NCBI RefSeq assembly: GCF_001039275.2
Contig: NZ_CP030117.1
Span: 2,852,001 to 2,916,000 of the forward strand
Reading direction: 5' to 3'
From: Brevibacillus brevis
Lineage (GTDB): Bacteria; Bacillota; Bacilli; Brevibacillales; Brevibacillaceae
Length of the DNA: 64,000 nt
The translations under genes were made by a program, and so were the position numbers. Each line of letters starts with the position of its first letter. The first letter of the stretch is position 1. Below the pieces are notes generated by a model. That model was not told the origin of the DNA. It did not search any database and worked only from the letters and a program-made list of their open reading frames with translations. Below, piece by piece: positions 16,611 through 25,352 of the stretch.

Positions 16611-18023
16611 CTATTTGTTGGACGATGGAGCAGCATCCCAGGCTTCGATATTATCCACGCCTTCAATACTGTCCTTGTAGAACACAGGATCTTTTCCTGC
16701 TTTTTTCTGTTCCAAATAATCATGTAGAGCAGCATAGGCGACTTTTGATAACATGGCGATTGCAATCAGGTTGACAATGACCATGAAGCCCATGAACAAA
16801 TCGGCCAAATCCCACACAAGCTGTACCTTTGCCACTGATCCGAACAACACCATAGCGAGTACACTCAAACGATACAGCAATAGCCATGCTTTGCTTGTCT
16901 TCAAAAACTCGATGTTGGTCTCGCCGTAGTAGTAGTTACCAATCAATGTACTGAAGGCGAACAGGAATACCATAATGGCAAGGAAGCCAGAAGCCCAAGA
17001 ACCGATATGAATGCTCAGTGCTGCTTGTGACAGCTCAATGCCACTCAGTCCTTGTTGTGTGTATGCGCCGGACAGCAAAATGATAAAAGCTGTGCTTGTA
17101 CAGATCACGAGGGTATCGAATAGAACACCGAATGCTTGAATCAAACCTTGCTTCACTGGATGGCTTGTTGTTGCTGTAGCCGCAGCATTCGGCGCACTAC
17201 CCATACCAGCTTCGTTAGAGAACAAACCACGCTTGATGCCGTGCATGAGCGCTGCACCGAGAGAACCGCCGGCGATTTGCTCGAAGCCGAATGCGTTTTT
17301 CACAATCAGAGAAAGGACTTCCGGCATTTTCGAGATGTTCAGGATCACAATAAAGAGCGCCATCCCGATGTACAATACAGCCAATACAATGACGATGTAC
17401 TCAGACATTTTCGCAATGCGCTTCACACCGCCGAAGATGATTGCCGCAAATACGATCGTCATGATGATACCGAGTACCAGTCGATCTGTCCCAAAAGAAT
17501 TTTCAAAGGCAATCGTGATGGTGTTGGATTGCACGGCGTTAAATACGAGACCAAACGAAAGGGTGATAAGGACAGCAAACAGGGCGCCCATCCAACGTTT
17601 GTTCAACCCTTTTTCCATGTAATAAGCCGGACCGCCACGAAAACCGTTCTTATCCTTGATTTTATAAATCTGAGCGAGCGTACTCTCAACAAAGCTGGAT
17701 GCAGAACCAATAATCGCAATGACCCACATCCAAAATACCGCACCAGGACCACCTAATGCGATCGCAATAGCAATACCCGTAATGTTCCCTGTACCGACAC
17801 GCGCGGCCATACTAATAGCGAAAGCCTGGAAAGGGGAGATGCCGCCATCGTCTTTCGCTCTCCCTTCTTTAATGGAACGGAGCATTTCTGGCAACATGCG
17901 TACTTGCAAAAATTTGCCACGGAAGGTAAAAAACAAGCCTAACGCGATTAGCATGATAATGATAATATAGGACCACAAAAAATCGTTAATAGTAGCTGTT
18001 ACATCGAGTAAGAATTGTTGCAT
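16611..18023 (-). CDS. glnT: Sodium:amino acid symporter (AGCS/AlsT family), probable glutamine transporter
   Basis: A 470-residue membrane protein of the alanine/glycine:cation symporter family, with about 11 hydrophobic segments. The family signatures GNITGIAIAIALGGPGAVFW (about residues 78-97) and GIKRGLFSNEAGMGSAPNAA (about 263-282) are both clear. Its place right after glsA, and next to glnK-glnL, matches the glutaminase-glutamine transporter pair of Bacillus subtilis, so glutamine is the likely substrate. The family call is secure and the substrate is inferred. It lies 43 bases downstream of glsA on the same strand. Confidence 0.88.
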   Translation of the reverse strand: MQQFLLDVTATINDFLWSYIIIIMLIALGLFFTFRGKFLQVRMLPEMLRSIKEGRAKDDGGISPFQAFAISMAARVGTGNITGIAIAIALGGPGAVFWMWVIAIIGSASSFVESTLAQIYKIKDKNGFRGGPAYYMEKGLNKRWMGALFAVLITLSFGLVFNAVQSNTITIAFENSFGTDRLVLGIIMTIVFAAIIFGGVKRIAKMSEYIVIVLAVLYIGMALFIVILNISKMPEVLSLIVKNAFGFEQIAGGSLGAALMHGIKRGLFSNEAGMGSAPNAAATATTSHPVKQGLIQAFGVLFDTLVICTSTAFIILLSGAYTQQGLSGIELSQAALSIHIGSWASGFLAIMVFLFAFSTLIGNYYYGETNIEFLKTSKAWLLLYRLSVLAMVLFGSVAKVQLVWDLADLFMGFMVIVNLIAIAMLSKVAYAALHDYLEQKKAGKDPVFYKDSIEGVDNIEAWDAAPSSNK

Positions 18024-18066
18024 CGTGTCACCTCGAATTTTGTTATGAATTTTTCCTTAGTATTCT

Positions 18067-19029
18067 CTAAAAAATCGTTACATCCCATTCCTGAGCCATA
18101 TGTTTTAACAAAGAAACGCCCGCTACACTGTTTCCACAACCGTCAATGGAAGGTCCAAAAATACCGATTCCACAACCATCTTGAAACGGTGAACGTGGTT
18201 TGCGGTTAGGAGGAACCAGTGTCATGATTCCGCCTGAGACGCCACTTTTTGCGGGCAAGCCAACATTCGCGGCGAATTTGCCCGATGCATCGTACATGCC
18301 ACAGGTGAGCATCAGTGCTTTGGCTAGACGGACGACATCTTTCGGGAGAACTTGTTCGTTGCGCATCGGATGGTAGCCATCGAGTGCCAAAAGGAGACCG
18401 ATCAAAGCAATTTGCTCGGTGGTTACTTCAATCGAGCATTGGGTGAGATAGACCTCCAAAGCGTCTTCCACTTCGCACGCCAAATAGCCGGTATCCTTTA
18501 AATAGTGGGCGAGTGCCCGGTTTCTGTGAGAGTTTTCCCATTCGGAAAGAAACACTTCCTCGTTCACCATTGGTGTAACGCCTGTAATTTTACTGAAAAA
18601 TGCATACAAGTAGCGCAGCTTATGATCCGGTGTCTGACCAGGGAGGAGTGAAGATGTCGTTATCGCTCCCGCATTGATCATCGGATTAAAAGGCTTACCT
18701 GGCTTGTTCATTTCCAGACGGATAATGGAATTGAATGCATCTCCAGTCGGTTCTACATCTACCCGATCCAACACGTAAGGGATACCATGGTAGCAGCAAG
18801 CAGCAATAAAACTGATTACTTTGGAAATACTTTGCATCGTGAAAGGAACTTCCCAGTCACCCGCTGTGTGCATTTTTCCTGTAGGCTCGATGATACAAAT
18901 TCCTAACTGATTCGGATCTGTTCTGTACAAAGCAGGGATATAACTGGCACATTTTCCTTCAGATGCCTTGGAACGATATTGTTCCACCCATTGCTGTAAT
19001 TCATCCACGAGTAAAACCTGTTGAATCAA
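18067..19029 (-). CDS. glsA: Glutaminase A
   Basis: A 320-residue glutaminase that hydrolyses glutamine to glutamate and ammonia. It has the serine beta-lactamase-like fold with the catalytic Ser-x-x-Lys in TMQSISKVISFI (about residue 65), NPMINAGAI (about 110) and the C-terminal AKSGVSGGIM (about 252). I chose the TTG at 19029 because GGGGGGA lies six bases upstream; a TTG at 19044 is in frame but has no ribosome site. It is the first gene of the glsA-glnT operon, with a GlnL-type box and a cre-like sequence upstream. Confidence 0.92.
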   Translation of the reverse strand: MIQQVLLVDELQQWVEQYRSKASEGKCASYIPALYRTDPNQLGICIIEPTGKMHTAGDWEVPFTMQSISKVISFIAACCYHGIPYVLDRVDVEPTGDAFNSIIRLEMNKPGKPFNPMINAGAITTSSLLPGQTPDHKLRYLYAFFSKITGVTPMVNEEVFLSEWENSHRNRALAHYLKDTGYLACEVEDALEVYLTQCSIEVTTEQIALIGLLLALDGYHPMRNEQVLPKDVVRLAKALMLTCGMYDASGKFAANVGLPAKSGVSGGIMTLVPPNRKPRSPFQDGCGIGIFGPSIDGCGNSVAGVSLLKHMAQEWDVTIF

Positions 19030-19077
19030 CGCCTGTCCCCCCAAAAATCGAATACACTGCTCTTACGCGAAGAGGAA

Positions 19078-19093
19078 GAGAAAGCGCTTCCAT
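19078..19093. promoter_or_regulatory. Candidate cre (CcpA) site upstream of glsA
   Basis: GAGAAAGCGCTTCCAT fits the cre consensus WTGNAANCGNWNNCWW at most fixed positions (two mismatches at the left end). It is 49 bases from the glsA start, where CcpA repression would be plausible. Confidence 0.35.
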
Positions 19094-19134
19094 GCTTCGC
19101 GAAATACATATAATGAACACTTTACAACCACCCT

Positions 19135-19150
19135 ACAAAATAAAACAAAA
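19135..19150 (-). promoter_or_regulatory. GlnL-binding box for glsA-glnT
   Basis: Read on the minus strand this is TTTTGT-TTTA-TTTTGT, an exact match to the TTTTGT-N4-TTTTGT direct repeat described for the GlnL (YcbB) activator in B. subtilis. It lies about 106 bases upstream of glsA, with glnK-glnL divergent on the other side. Confidence 0.75.
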
Positions 19151-19254
19151 ACTCACAGATTGATTCATGTGAGTGCTCCATTTTTTTTTGAGACTTGTCC
19201 TACAGGCGTATCCTCGGTAAAAATAGATAGGGGCATCAAGAAACAACATGGGAA

Positions 19255-20571
19255 GTGAAAAGCGTGCGTGTTCAAACACAAGTAAAACGAGATTGGTATA
19301 TATTGGCGCTCATGCTTATTACGGTTCCGTTGGCAGGGGAGTTGAAATTTTATCCCGTCAATGAGACATTTCGAATTAGCTTTGGAGCTCCTACCTTTTT
19401 CTTCTTTTTATTACTGTTTCAAAGAATTCCATCTGTTCTCGCTGGTTTTTTGACGGGGATTACGGTCGTATGCTTTCGGATTGTGATTGACCTTATCGCC
19501 GGGAATCAATCAGTATGGGAGGCTTCTCTCCAAGCGCACTATTCTAGCTTTTTCTTTTATTTTGCTTATTCTGTTCTGTTTTATTTAACCGGAGTACGCC
19601 ATTTTCACAACAGGACGATTTTGGTTGGATTGATGGGAATGGTCATCGAGGTATTGGCCGACCTGATTGAGGTTCTCTCGCAACATGTACTGTTAGATAC
19701 CGTCCTCACATGGGGAGCGGTGCAAGAGATGCTCGTTATCGCTCTGTCCCACAGCTTTATCGTCATTAGTTTTCTCAACATGATGAAGCTGTACGAAGCA
19801 CAGTCCCGAGAGCAGCAGACAAGAAAACAGAACGAGCGTATGCTGATGCTGATTTCCACCTTGTATGAGGAATCGATTCATCTGAAAAAAACACTGCAAA
19901 ATGCCGAGAGTATTAGTATGAAGTCTTTTGAGCTATACCAAGGCTTGCAGGAGCTTCATAAGGAACAGGTGCCCACGAATGTAGAGAGATTTGCCAAGCA
20001 AGCATTGATTGTCGCAGGCGAGGTTCACGAGATTAAAAAGGACAACCAACGCATTTTTGCAGGGCTTCACAAGCTGATATCCGATGAAAGCATCACGGAT
20101 TACATGGACATCCATCAGCTCGTGGACATTATCAAACGAAGCAATATGAAGTATGCAACTTTGTTGGAGAAGGACATACAAATCACAGCTTCTATTACGG
20201 GGACACATCCGCTCTATCACGTTTTCATGATGCTTTCCCTGATTAATAATTTGGTGGCAAATGCAGTGGAGGCCATCCAGCAAACAGGAGCGATTTCCAT
20301 TGAAATTGAACGGATAGGTGATCTTGTGGAAATCAGAATCAACGATGACGGACCGGGAGTACCTCCACGGAGAAAGGCTTTGCTGTTCAAGCCTGGCTTT
20401 ACTACGAAATACGATCAAACCGGCAACCCCTCTACAGGGATCGGACTGTCTTATGTACAACAATTGGTGGAACAATGGCAAGGGGAAATCTCCTTACAGG
20501 ATGGAGTAGATGGGAAGGGGACAACATTTCTCATGCGGTTACCAATTGATCCGATAACGAAGAAAGAGTGA
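19255..20571 (+). CDS. glnK: Sensor histidine kinase GlnK
   Basis: A 438-residue kinase. The N-terminal 190 residues hold about six membrane segments. A cytoplasmic dimerisation helix follows, with the probable phospho-acceptor His in GEVHEIKKDNQRI (about residue 262), and then an ATPase domain with NLVANAVEAIQ (N box), NDDGPGVPP (G1) and STGIGLSYVQQL (G2). The organisation and neighbours match GlnK (YcbA) of B. subtilis, which senses glutamine. The start is GTG 19255; a second GTG at 19264 has slightly better ribosome spacing. It precedes glnL by four bases. Confidence 0.87.
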   Translation: MKSVRVQTQVKRDWYILALMLITVPLAGELKFYPVNETFRISFGAPTFFFFLLLFQRIPSVLAGFLTGITVVCFRIVIDLIAGNQSVWEASLQAHYSSFFFYFAYSVLFYLTGVRHFHNRTILVGLMGMVIEVLADLIEVLSQHVLLDTVLTWGAVQEMLVIALSHSFIVISFLNMMKLYEAQSREQQTRKQNERMLMLISTLYEESIHLKKTLQNAESISMKSFELYQGLQELHKEQVPTNVERFAKQALIVAGEVHEIKKDNQRIFAGLHKLISDESITDYMDIHQLVDIIKRSNMKYATLLEKDIQITASITGTHPLYHVFMMLSLINNLVANAVEAIQQTGAISIEIERIGDLVEIRINDDGPGVPPRRKALLFKPGFTTKYDQTGNPSTGIGLSYVQQLVEQWQGEISLQDGVDGKGTTFLMRLPIDPITKKE

Positions 20572-20575
20572 GAAG

Positions 20576-21508
20576 ATGCTGTTTTATTTAGTTGATGACG
20601 ATGATGCCGTTCGCCTCATGTTGACGGAAATCATAGAAGACGAGAATCTGGGCGAAGTCGTGGGGGAAGCATCTGACGGCTCGATGGTAGACGGTCATAC
20701 ATTAACCGCACGCAACGTAGATATTATGCTGATCGATTTGTTCATGCCCAACCGGGATGGGATTGAGACGATTCGCCAAGTGAAGCCGACATTCACAGGA
20801 AAGATCGTCATGATCTCTCAGGCAGAAACGAAAGATTTGATTGCCCAAGCGTATGCCCTTGGAAGCGAATACTACATTATCAAGCCTGTAAACAAGATCG
20901 AAGTCGTAACGATCCTCCAAAAAGTGATCGAGAAAATTCGTCTCGAGCGTTCGATACGGGACATTCACAAATCGCTGAATGCTGTCATGCAAGTGGACCA
21001 GCAGCCTTCCGGACAACTTCGTCCGTCACAGGGCAAACCACTTCGCGAGGCGGGGCAGTTTCTGTTAACGGAGTTGGGTATCGCGGGTGACAATGGAAGC
21101 AATGACTTGCTAGATATTTTGGACTTCTTGCATGGATACGAACAGACGCATACGTTTAAAAATGGATTTCCAGCCCTGAAAGAGATCTTTGTGGCAGTAG
21201 CACAGCACAGGCACGGAGTAGCTGTGGACGATCCACAGGTCGCCAAGGTTGTCAAAGCTTCTGAGCAGAGAGTCCGTCGAGCGATCTATCAGTCGCTGAA
21301 TCATTTGGCGTCGCTTGGGCTTGCGGACCTCTCGAATTGGAAGTTCGAAAATTACGCTTCGCAGTTTTTTGATTTTACGTATGTGTGGAAGAAGATGGCG
21401 GAGTTAAAGAGCAATGCCGCATCGCCGGGTTCAGATATTCGGATCAATATGAAAAAATTCATTCAAGTGCTGTACGCAGAGGCGAAGCGCATTCAGTCGG
21501 AGGCGTAA
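20576..21508 (+). CDS. glnL: Response regulator GlnL
   Basis: A 310-residue response regulator. The receiver domain (residues 1-122) has the acidic pocket LVDDDDAV, the phospho-acceptor Asp in MLIDLFMPNRDG (about residue 54) and the conserved Lys in YIIKPVNK. The C-terminal 150 residues match the YcbB/GlnL type of DNA-binding region (VVKASEQRVRRAIYQSLNHL) rather than an OmpR or NarL domain. It pairs with glnK and should activate the divergent glsA-glnT operon through the box at 19135-19150. Confidence 0.88.
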   Translation: MLFYLVDDDDAVRLMLTEIIEDENLGEVVGEASDGSMVDGHTLTARNVDIMLIDLFMPNRDGIETIRQVKPTFTGKIVMISQAETKDLIAQAYALGSEYYIIKPVNKIEVVTILQKVIEKIRLERSIRDIHKSLNAVMQVDQQPSGQLRPSQGKPLREAGQFLLTELGIAGDNGSNDLLDILDFLHGYEQTHTFKNGFPALKEIFVAVAQHRHGVAVDDPQVAKVVKASEQRVRRAIYQSLNHLASLGLADLSNWKFENYASQFFDFTYVWKKMAELKSNAASPGSDIRINMKKFIQVLYAEAKRIQSEA

Positions 21509-21533
21509 TTGTTCTTTGTCTGACGGTAGAGGT

Positions 21534-21566
21534 AAGTCCTGATCATGTTGATTAGGGCTTTTTGTT
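21534..21566 (+). terminator. Probable terminator after glnL
   Basis: AGTCCTGATC and GATTAGGGCT form an imperfect stem with G-U pairs, followed by TTTTTGTTTTG. Confidence 0.6.
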
Positions 21567-21590
21567 TTGTATGGGAGTATCTCGTTTTCA

Positions 21591-21619
21591 TTGACTAAAC
21601 GTTCATTCAATAATAAACT
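21591..21619 (+). promoter_or_regulatory. SigA-type promoter of the hydrolase-TetR operon
   Basis: TTGACT (21591-21596), a 17-base spacer and TAAACT (21614-21619). The spacer holds TAAACGTTCATTCA, a TetR-family operator-like sequence, which suggests autoregulation by the downstream regulator. Confidence 0.5.
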
Positions 21620-21660
21620 GGGATTGTATACCAAATCTGCAATTCACGGAGGGATCACCG

Positions 21661-22410
21661 ATGGATTTGTACTATGAGGTTTCAGGGGAAGGAAAACCAG
21701 TCATTTTATTGCACAGTGGCGGTGCTGATTTGCGAGATTGGATGTATGTCGCGCCGATTTTGGCGAAGCATTATCAGGTCATCGCTTTCGACGGACGCGG
21801 ATGCGGGAAATCGCCGTCTCCAACAGGAGTAGCGAACTACGTCGATGATTTGCTTGCCGTTATGGACCATTTTAAGCTGGACGAAGCCACGCTCGTAGGG
21901 CACTCAATAGGCGGACGAATTGCAACGGATTTTACGCTGACTTATCCGCAGCGAGTGAGCAAGCTCGTGCTGATTGCTCCTGATTTGACAGGGTATACAC
22001 CGAGTCAGCCATTCACGGAATGGATGCAGAAAATCCAAGAAACGCCGGATGTTGACCGTATGGTAGAGCTTTCCTTATCGGCCTGCCCGTACCGCGTCGT
22101 GATGGGAAGTCCACAGAAGGATCTTCTGACAGAGATGGCGAAACATAATTTAGCAAAAATGTTCGAGTGGGCGACATGGGAGTCTGTATGGCCGCAGCCG
22201 CCTGCGATTGAACGGCTCGAAAAATTAGCCAATCAAACATGCTTGATAATCGGCAAGGAAGATGCCCTGGATGCGAAACGGATTACTGAATATTTTAAAG
22301 AAGTATTACCAGAGAGAAGGTTTGTTGAGATTACGGGTGCCGATCATAAACCAACGTTGACGCATCCTGAAGAAATCGCTCGCGCTATCACTGAATTTTT
22401 GGAGGATTGA
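21661..22410 (+). CDS. Alpha/beta hydrolase
   Basis: A 249-residue alpha/beta-hydrolase-fold enzyme. The nucleophile elbow is GHSIGGR (Ser about 89), the oxyanion region is ILLHSGGADLRDW (HSGG in place of the common HGG) and the catalytic His is in TGADHKPTLTHPEE. An Asp in IGKEDALDAKRI fits the acid. It could be an esterase or C-C hydrolase. GGAGGGATC precedes the ATG. The TetR-type gene starts eight bases downstream, so the two form an autoregulated pair. Confidence 0.88.
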   Translation: MDLYYEVSGEGKPVILLHSGGADLRDWMYVAPILAKHYQVIAFDGRGCGKSPSPTGVANYVDDLLAVMDHFKLDEATLVGHSIGGRIATDFTLTYPQRVSKLVLIAPDLTGYTPSQPFTEWMQKIQETPDVDRMVELSLSACPYRVVMGSPQKDLLTEMAKHNLAKMFEWATWESVWPQPPAIERLEKLANQTCLIIGKEDALDAKRITEYFKEVLPERRFVEITGADHKPTLTHPEEIARAITEFLED

Positions 22411-22417
22411 CTGAACC

Positions 22418-23017
22418 GTGCCGCGTACCCCAGCTGAAAATGAGCGAATTCGCCAAGCTGCAAAAGACAAAATCCATGCAGCCGCAATGACGCTCTTCAT
22501 AAAAAAAGGCTACCACGCGACCTCAATCGACGATGTAGCCAAACAGGCCCAGATATCGAAGGGACTTCTTTACAACTATTACAAAGGAAAAGAAGAGCTT
22601 CTCGCCGCGATGGTTCAGGTACGGATCGAGGAAGTAAAAGAAGTGATGGAGGCTGCGACTCAGCTTGCAACGCCGCACGAACAACTGCGCCATATTGTCA
22701 ACGGTGCGCTTGATAACGTCTACCAGCGGCCGGATATCTATCGTTTTTACTTGAATTTGCAAACGCAGCCCGAAGATGATCGGGTACTTGCTTCTTACAG
22801 AGAGCAATTAAATGAGGAGTCGCGCAGGCAGTTTGAAGTCCAGTGCCAGATATTCAAACAGTTAGGCGTAAAGCAGCCCAGATTGAGATCGCTCTATTTT
22901 TCTTCGGCGCTCCAAGGAGCAATGTTGATGATGACGACTTATCCGGAAGGGTTTCCGGTTGAAGAGATGAAGGAGCAGATGATTCGGGAGTATTGTAGTC
23001 CTCCGGAAGAATCATAG
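22418..23017 (+). CDS. TetR-family transcriptional regulator
   Basis: A 199-residue regulator with the TetR helix-turn-helix at about residues 12-58 (ATSIDDVAKQAQISKGLLYN, then YYKGKEELL) and an all-helical ligand-binding C-terminal part. The start is GTG 22418, with GGAGG about 13 bases upstream inside the end of the hydrolase gene. It is co-transcribed with the alpha/beta hydrolase and probably represses that pair. Confidence 0.87.
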   Translation: MPRTPAENERIRQAAKDKIHAAAMTLFIKKGYHATSIDDVAKQAQISKGLLYNYYKGKEELLAAMVQVRIEEVKEVMEAATQLATPHEQLRHIVNGALDNVYQRPDIYRFYLNLQTQPEDDRVLASYREQLNEESRRQFEVQCQIFKQLGVKQPRLRSLYFSSALQGAMLMMTTYPEGFPVEEMKEQMIREYCSPPEES

Positions 23018-23033
23018 CGTTACGTTCAAAATT

Positions 23034-23082
23034 GAAGAGGATATCCCATTCGTAAATGATTGGTGGGGTAGCCTCTTTTTTC
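23034..23082 (+). terminator. Probable terminator after the TetR gene
   Basis: AGAGGATATCCCA and TGGGGTAGCCTCT can form an interrupted stem followed by TTTTTT. Confidence 0.55.
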
Positions 23083-23159
23083 TGTACCGTTGGTATAACT
23101 GAAAAGCCCAAAACACAATCCGTTCAAACCGTCTCCATTATATATCTAAATATTTGAAA

Positions 23160-23195
23160 TTGACAGAAATAATCAAAACCAATATATTGGTTTCA
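23160..23195 (+). promoter_or_regulatory. Promoter and palindromic operator of the GntR gene, predicting a leaderless mRNA
   Basis: TTGACA (23160-23165), exactly 17 bases, then TATATT (23183-23188). A perfect 18-bp palindrome AAACCAATATATTGGTTT (23176-23193) covers the -10 element. The expected transcription start falls on the A of the ATG at 23195. Confidence 0.65.
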
Positions 23196-23857
23196 TGGAC
23201 ACTAACCTCATCAAACAAATCGAACGCCCATCATTACGCGAACAGGTATACCAAGGCTTGAAGAAAGCGATTGTCATGCTAGAGCTAAAGCCAGGACAAC
23301 GGGTCAACGACAACGAACTGGCGGCTTTATTTGGCGTGAGTCGAACTCCTGTGAGAGAAGCGCTCAAACGGTTGGAGGACGAAGGGCTTATTGAATCCGT
23401 TCCCGGCTCTCTCACACGAGTGACACCCTTACTTGAAAAGGAGGCGAAGAACGCGTTTCCAGTTGTTGCGGCCTTGCACGGGTTGGCAGCACGATTGGCG
23501 ATGCCAGTTGAATCGGAGGTCATCCGTAGTCTGAAGCAATGGAATGAAAAGCTGCAGGTCGCACTCGAACAGCAAGATGTGATCAAAGCGATTGAAGCAG
23601 ATGACGGCTTTCACGAGGTGATCCTCGAGGCTGCGGGGAATCGTGAAATTTACCTGGCACTTGAGCGAGTTGTACCGAAAATTCGGCGTTTGGAATTTGC
23701 TCGGTTCGGTTCTTTAGAAGGGGTGGAGTCAGTAGAACAGCACCGTAGAATCATCGAAGCGATTCGAGACAACAACAGTCAGCTAGCCTCTTCTTTGATG
23801 GAAGAAAACTGGATCAACCTTGGCAGATTGCTTACGAACCATTCCAATGATGAATAG
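23195..23857 (+). CDS. GntR-family (FadR/FCD) transcriptional regulator
   Basis: A 220-residue regulator with the winged helix at about residues 12-75 (NDNELAALFGVSRTPVREAL) and an FCD ligand domain with metal-type His and Asp residues (about 95-215: DDGFHEVILEAAGNREI, later EQHRRIIEAI). There is no ribosome-binding site before the ATG, and the promoter puts the transcript start at the ATG itself. No alternative in-frame start preserves the N-terminal helix. It starts 11 bases before the PLP-enzyme gene and probably controls itself and that gene. Confidence 0.87.
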   Translation: MDTNLIKQIERPSLREQVYQGLKKAIVMLELKPGQRVNDNELAALFGVSRTPVREALKRLEDEGLIESVPGSLTRVTPLLEKEAKNAFPVVAALHGLAARLAMPVESEVIRSLKQWNEKLQVALEQQDVIKAIEADDGFHEVILEAAGNREIYLALERVVPKIRRLEFARFGSLEGVESVEQHRRIIEAIRDNNSQLASSLMEENWINLGRLLTNHSNDE

Positions 23858-23868
23858 GGGGTAATGGC

Positions 23869-25206
23869 ATGAGTACGGTTGAAATGAAGGGGGAAGTACA
23901 TGATTCGCGTGTTTTGCAATGGGCGCGTTCCATTATCGAAGAGAGTCCGTCCCACCGTCTGATTCAGCAAGAGATCGTGAATGCAGTAAACCGCAATGCG
24001 ATTTGGCGAGGCGAGGAATGCTTGAATTTGCTCGCACCAGAAGCACCCACTACGCCCATCGTACGTCAACTGCTCGCTTCTGAGGTAGGTACTCGCGCTG
24101 CGGAAGGACATATCGGCAGCACGCAGAGATGGTTTGCTGGCACGAAATATATCGATGAAATCGAAGCGTTATGTGTTGAGCTGTTGAAAAAAGTATTCCA
24201 AGCCAATTTCGCTGACCATCGATTGGTAGCCAGCATGATTGGGAACATGACGGTCTATGCGGCGTTAACGCAACCGGGCGATACGATTATGACGATCGCG
24301 CAACCGTTTGGGGGACATTCCAGCAATCGGGTGGACGGGCCTGCTGGCATTCGTGGTTTGCAAATTGTCGATGTGCCAATGGACCCTGTTGAGCTTACTG
24401 TTGATCTGGACGAGTTCGCCAAAGTCGCACGGCAAGTTAGGCCAAAGCTCGTTACCCTAGGCGCGTCCATGACGTTATTTCCATTTCCACTGAAGGAGAT
24501 GGCTGAGATCGTGAAAGAATGGGGTGGTCGCATTTATTTTGATGGTGCACACCAGTTGGGGTTGATCGGAGGCGGTCAATTTCAGGACCCGTTGCGAGAA
24601 GGGGCATGTGTGATGACTGGCTCGGCTGGGAAAACGTTTAGCGGTCCACAAAGCGGCATCATCGTCTGGAATGACCCGGAACTATCTGTACCGATAACAG
24701 ATGCCATCTTCCCGGCACTTGCCGCTACACATCAAGTCAACCGGGTAGCGGCATTGGCAGCAGCGGCGGCAGAGTTTTTGGCATTTGGCACGGAATACAT
24801 GGCACAAATTGTGACGAATGCACAAGCACTGGGTAAAGCATTCGATGATCGGGGAATACGGGTGCTTTGCGCACACAAAGGCTATACACGTACACATCAA
24901 GTCATTCTGGACGTAAAAGAGTTTGGTGGTGGTTACGAGGTAGGCAAGCGATTGGCTGAAGCGAATATCATCACGAACAAAAATTTGATTCCAGGTGACG
25001 GACCAGAGGATTGGGACTTCCCAAGCGGTTTGCGTATCGGGACGACAGAAGTCACCCGCTTTGGCATGAAAGAACAAGAGATGGACACGATTGCAGAGCT
25101 GATTGTAAGTGTGTTGTCCGGCAGGGAAAAGCCCGAGGTTGTCCAGTCAAAGGTGATCGAATTGCGCAGATCGTTTAGCAAGATGCAGTACTGCTTCCCA
25201 GAATAG
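23869..25206 (+). CDS. Serine hydroxymethyltransferase-like PLP enzyme
   Basis: A 445-residue fold-type I PLP enzyme related to serine hydroxymethyltransferase. The blocks NLLAPEAPTTPIVRQLLASE (about 50), YFDGAHQLGLIGGG with the PLP-contacting Asp and His (about 222), the PLP lysine in GSAGKTFSGPQSG (about 250) and GLRIGTTEVTRFGM (about 384) all align with that family's pattern. It differs from housekeeping GlyA in the lysine loop, so it may be a side-chain aldolase or transferase on another hydroxy amino acid. GGGGG precedes the ATG. It is co-transcribed with the GntR gene. Confidence 0.8.
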   Translation: MSTVEMKGEVHDSRVLQWARSIIEESPSHRLIQQEIVNAVNRNAIWRGEECLNLLAPEAPTTPIVRQLLASEVGTRAAEGHIGSTQRWFAGTKYIDEIEALCVELLKKVFQANFADHRLVASMIGNMTVYAALTQPGDTIMTIAQPFGGHSSNRVDGPAGIRGLQIVDVPMDPVELTVDLDEFAKVARQVRPKLVTLGASMTLFPFPLKEMAEIVKEWGGRIYFDGAHQLGLIGGGQFQDPLREGACVMTGSAGKTFSGPQSGIIVWNDPELSVPITDAIFPALAATHQVNRVAALAAAAAEFLAFGTEYMAQIVTNAQALGKAFDDRGIRVLCAHKGYTRTHQVILDVKEFGGGYEVGKRLAEANIITNKNLIPGDGPEDWDFPSGLRIGTTEVTRFGMKEQEMDTIAELIVSVLSGREKPEVVQSKVIELRRSFSKMQYCFPE

Positions 25207-25220
25207 AATAGGTAGGATAA

Positions 25221-25264
25221 ACACCGTATGCCGGAGTTCAGGCCTTGGCATACGGTGCTTTTTC
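25221..25264 (+). terminator. Terminator after the PLP-enzyme gene
   Basis: CACCGTATGCC pairs perfectly with GGCATACGGTG and is followed by CTTTTT. Confidence 0.88.
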
Positions 25265-25352
25265 GAGTCGTAAGTAGACTCTCATTCTTGACAATGTCAT
25301 TTCTTTTCGTAAATAATCGATTGATACCATCAAAGAATGGGAGTCTAAACGG

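Noticed and set aside
16611..18023. Alanine transporter reading of the AGCS-family gene
   Set aside because: Family signatures allow it, but the glsA, glnK and glnL context and the GlnL box make glutamine more likely.
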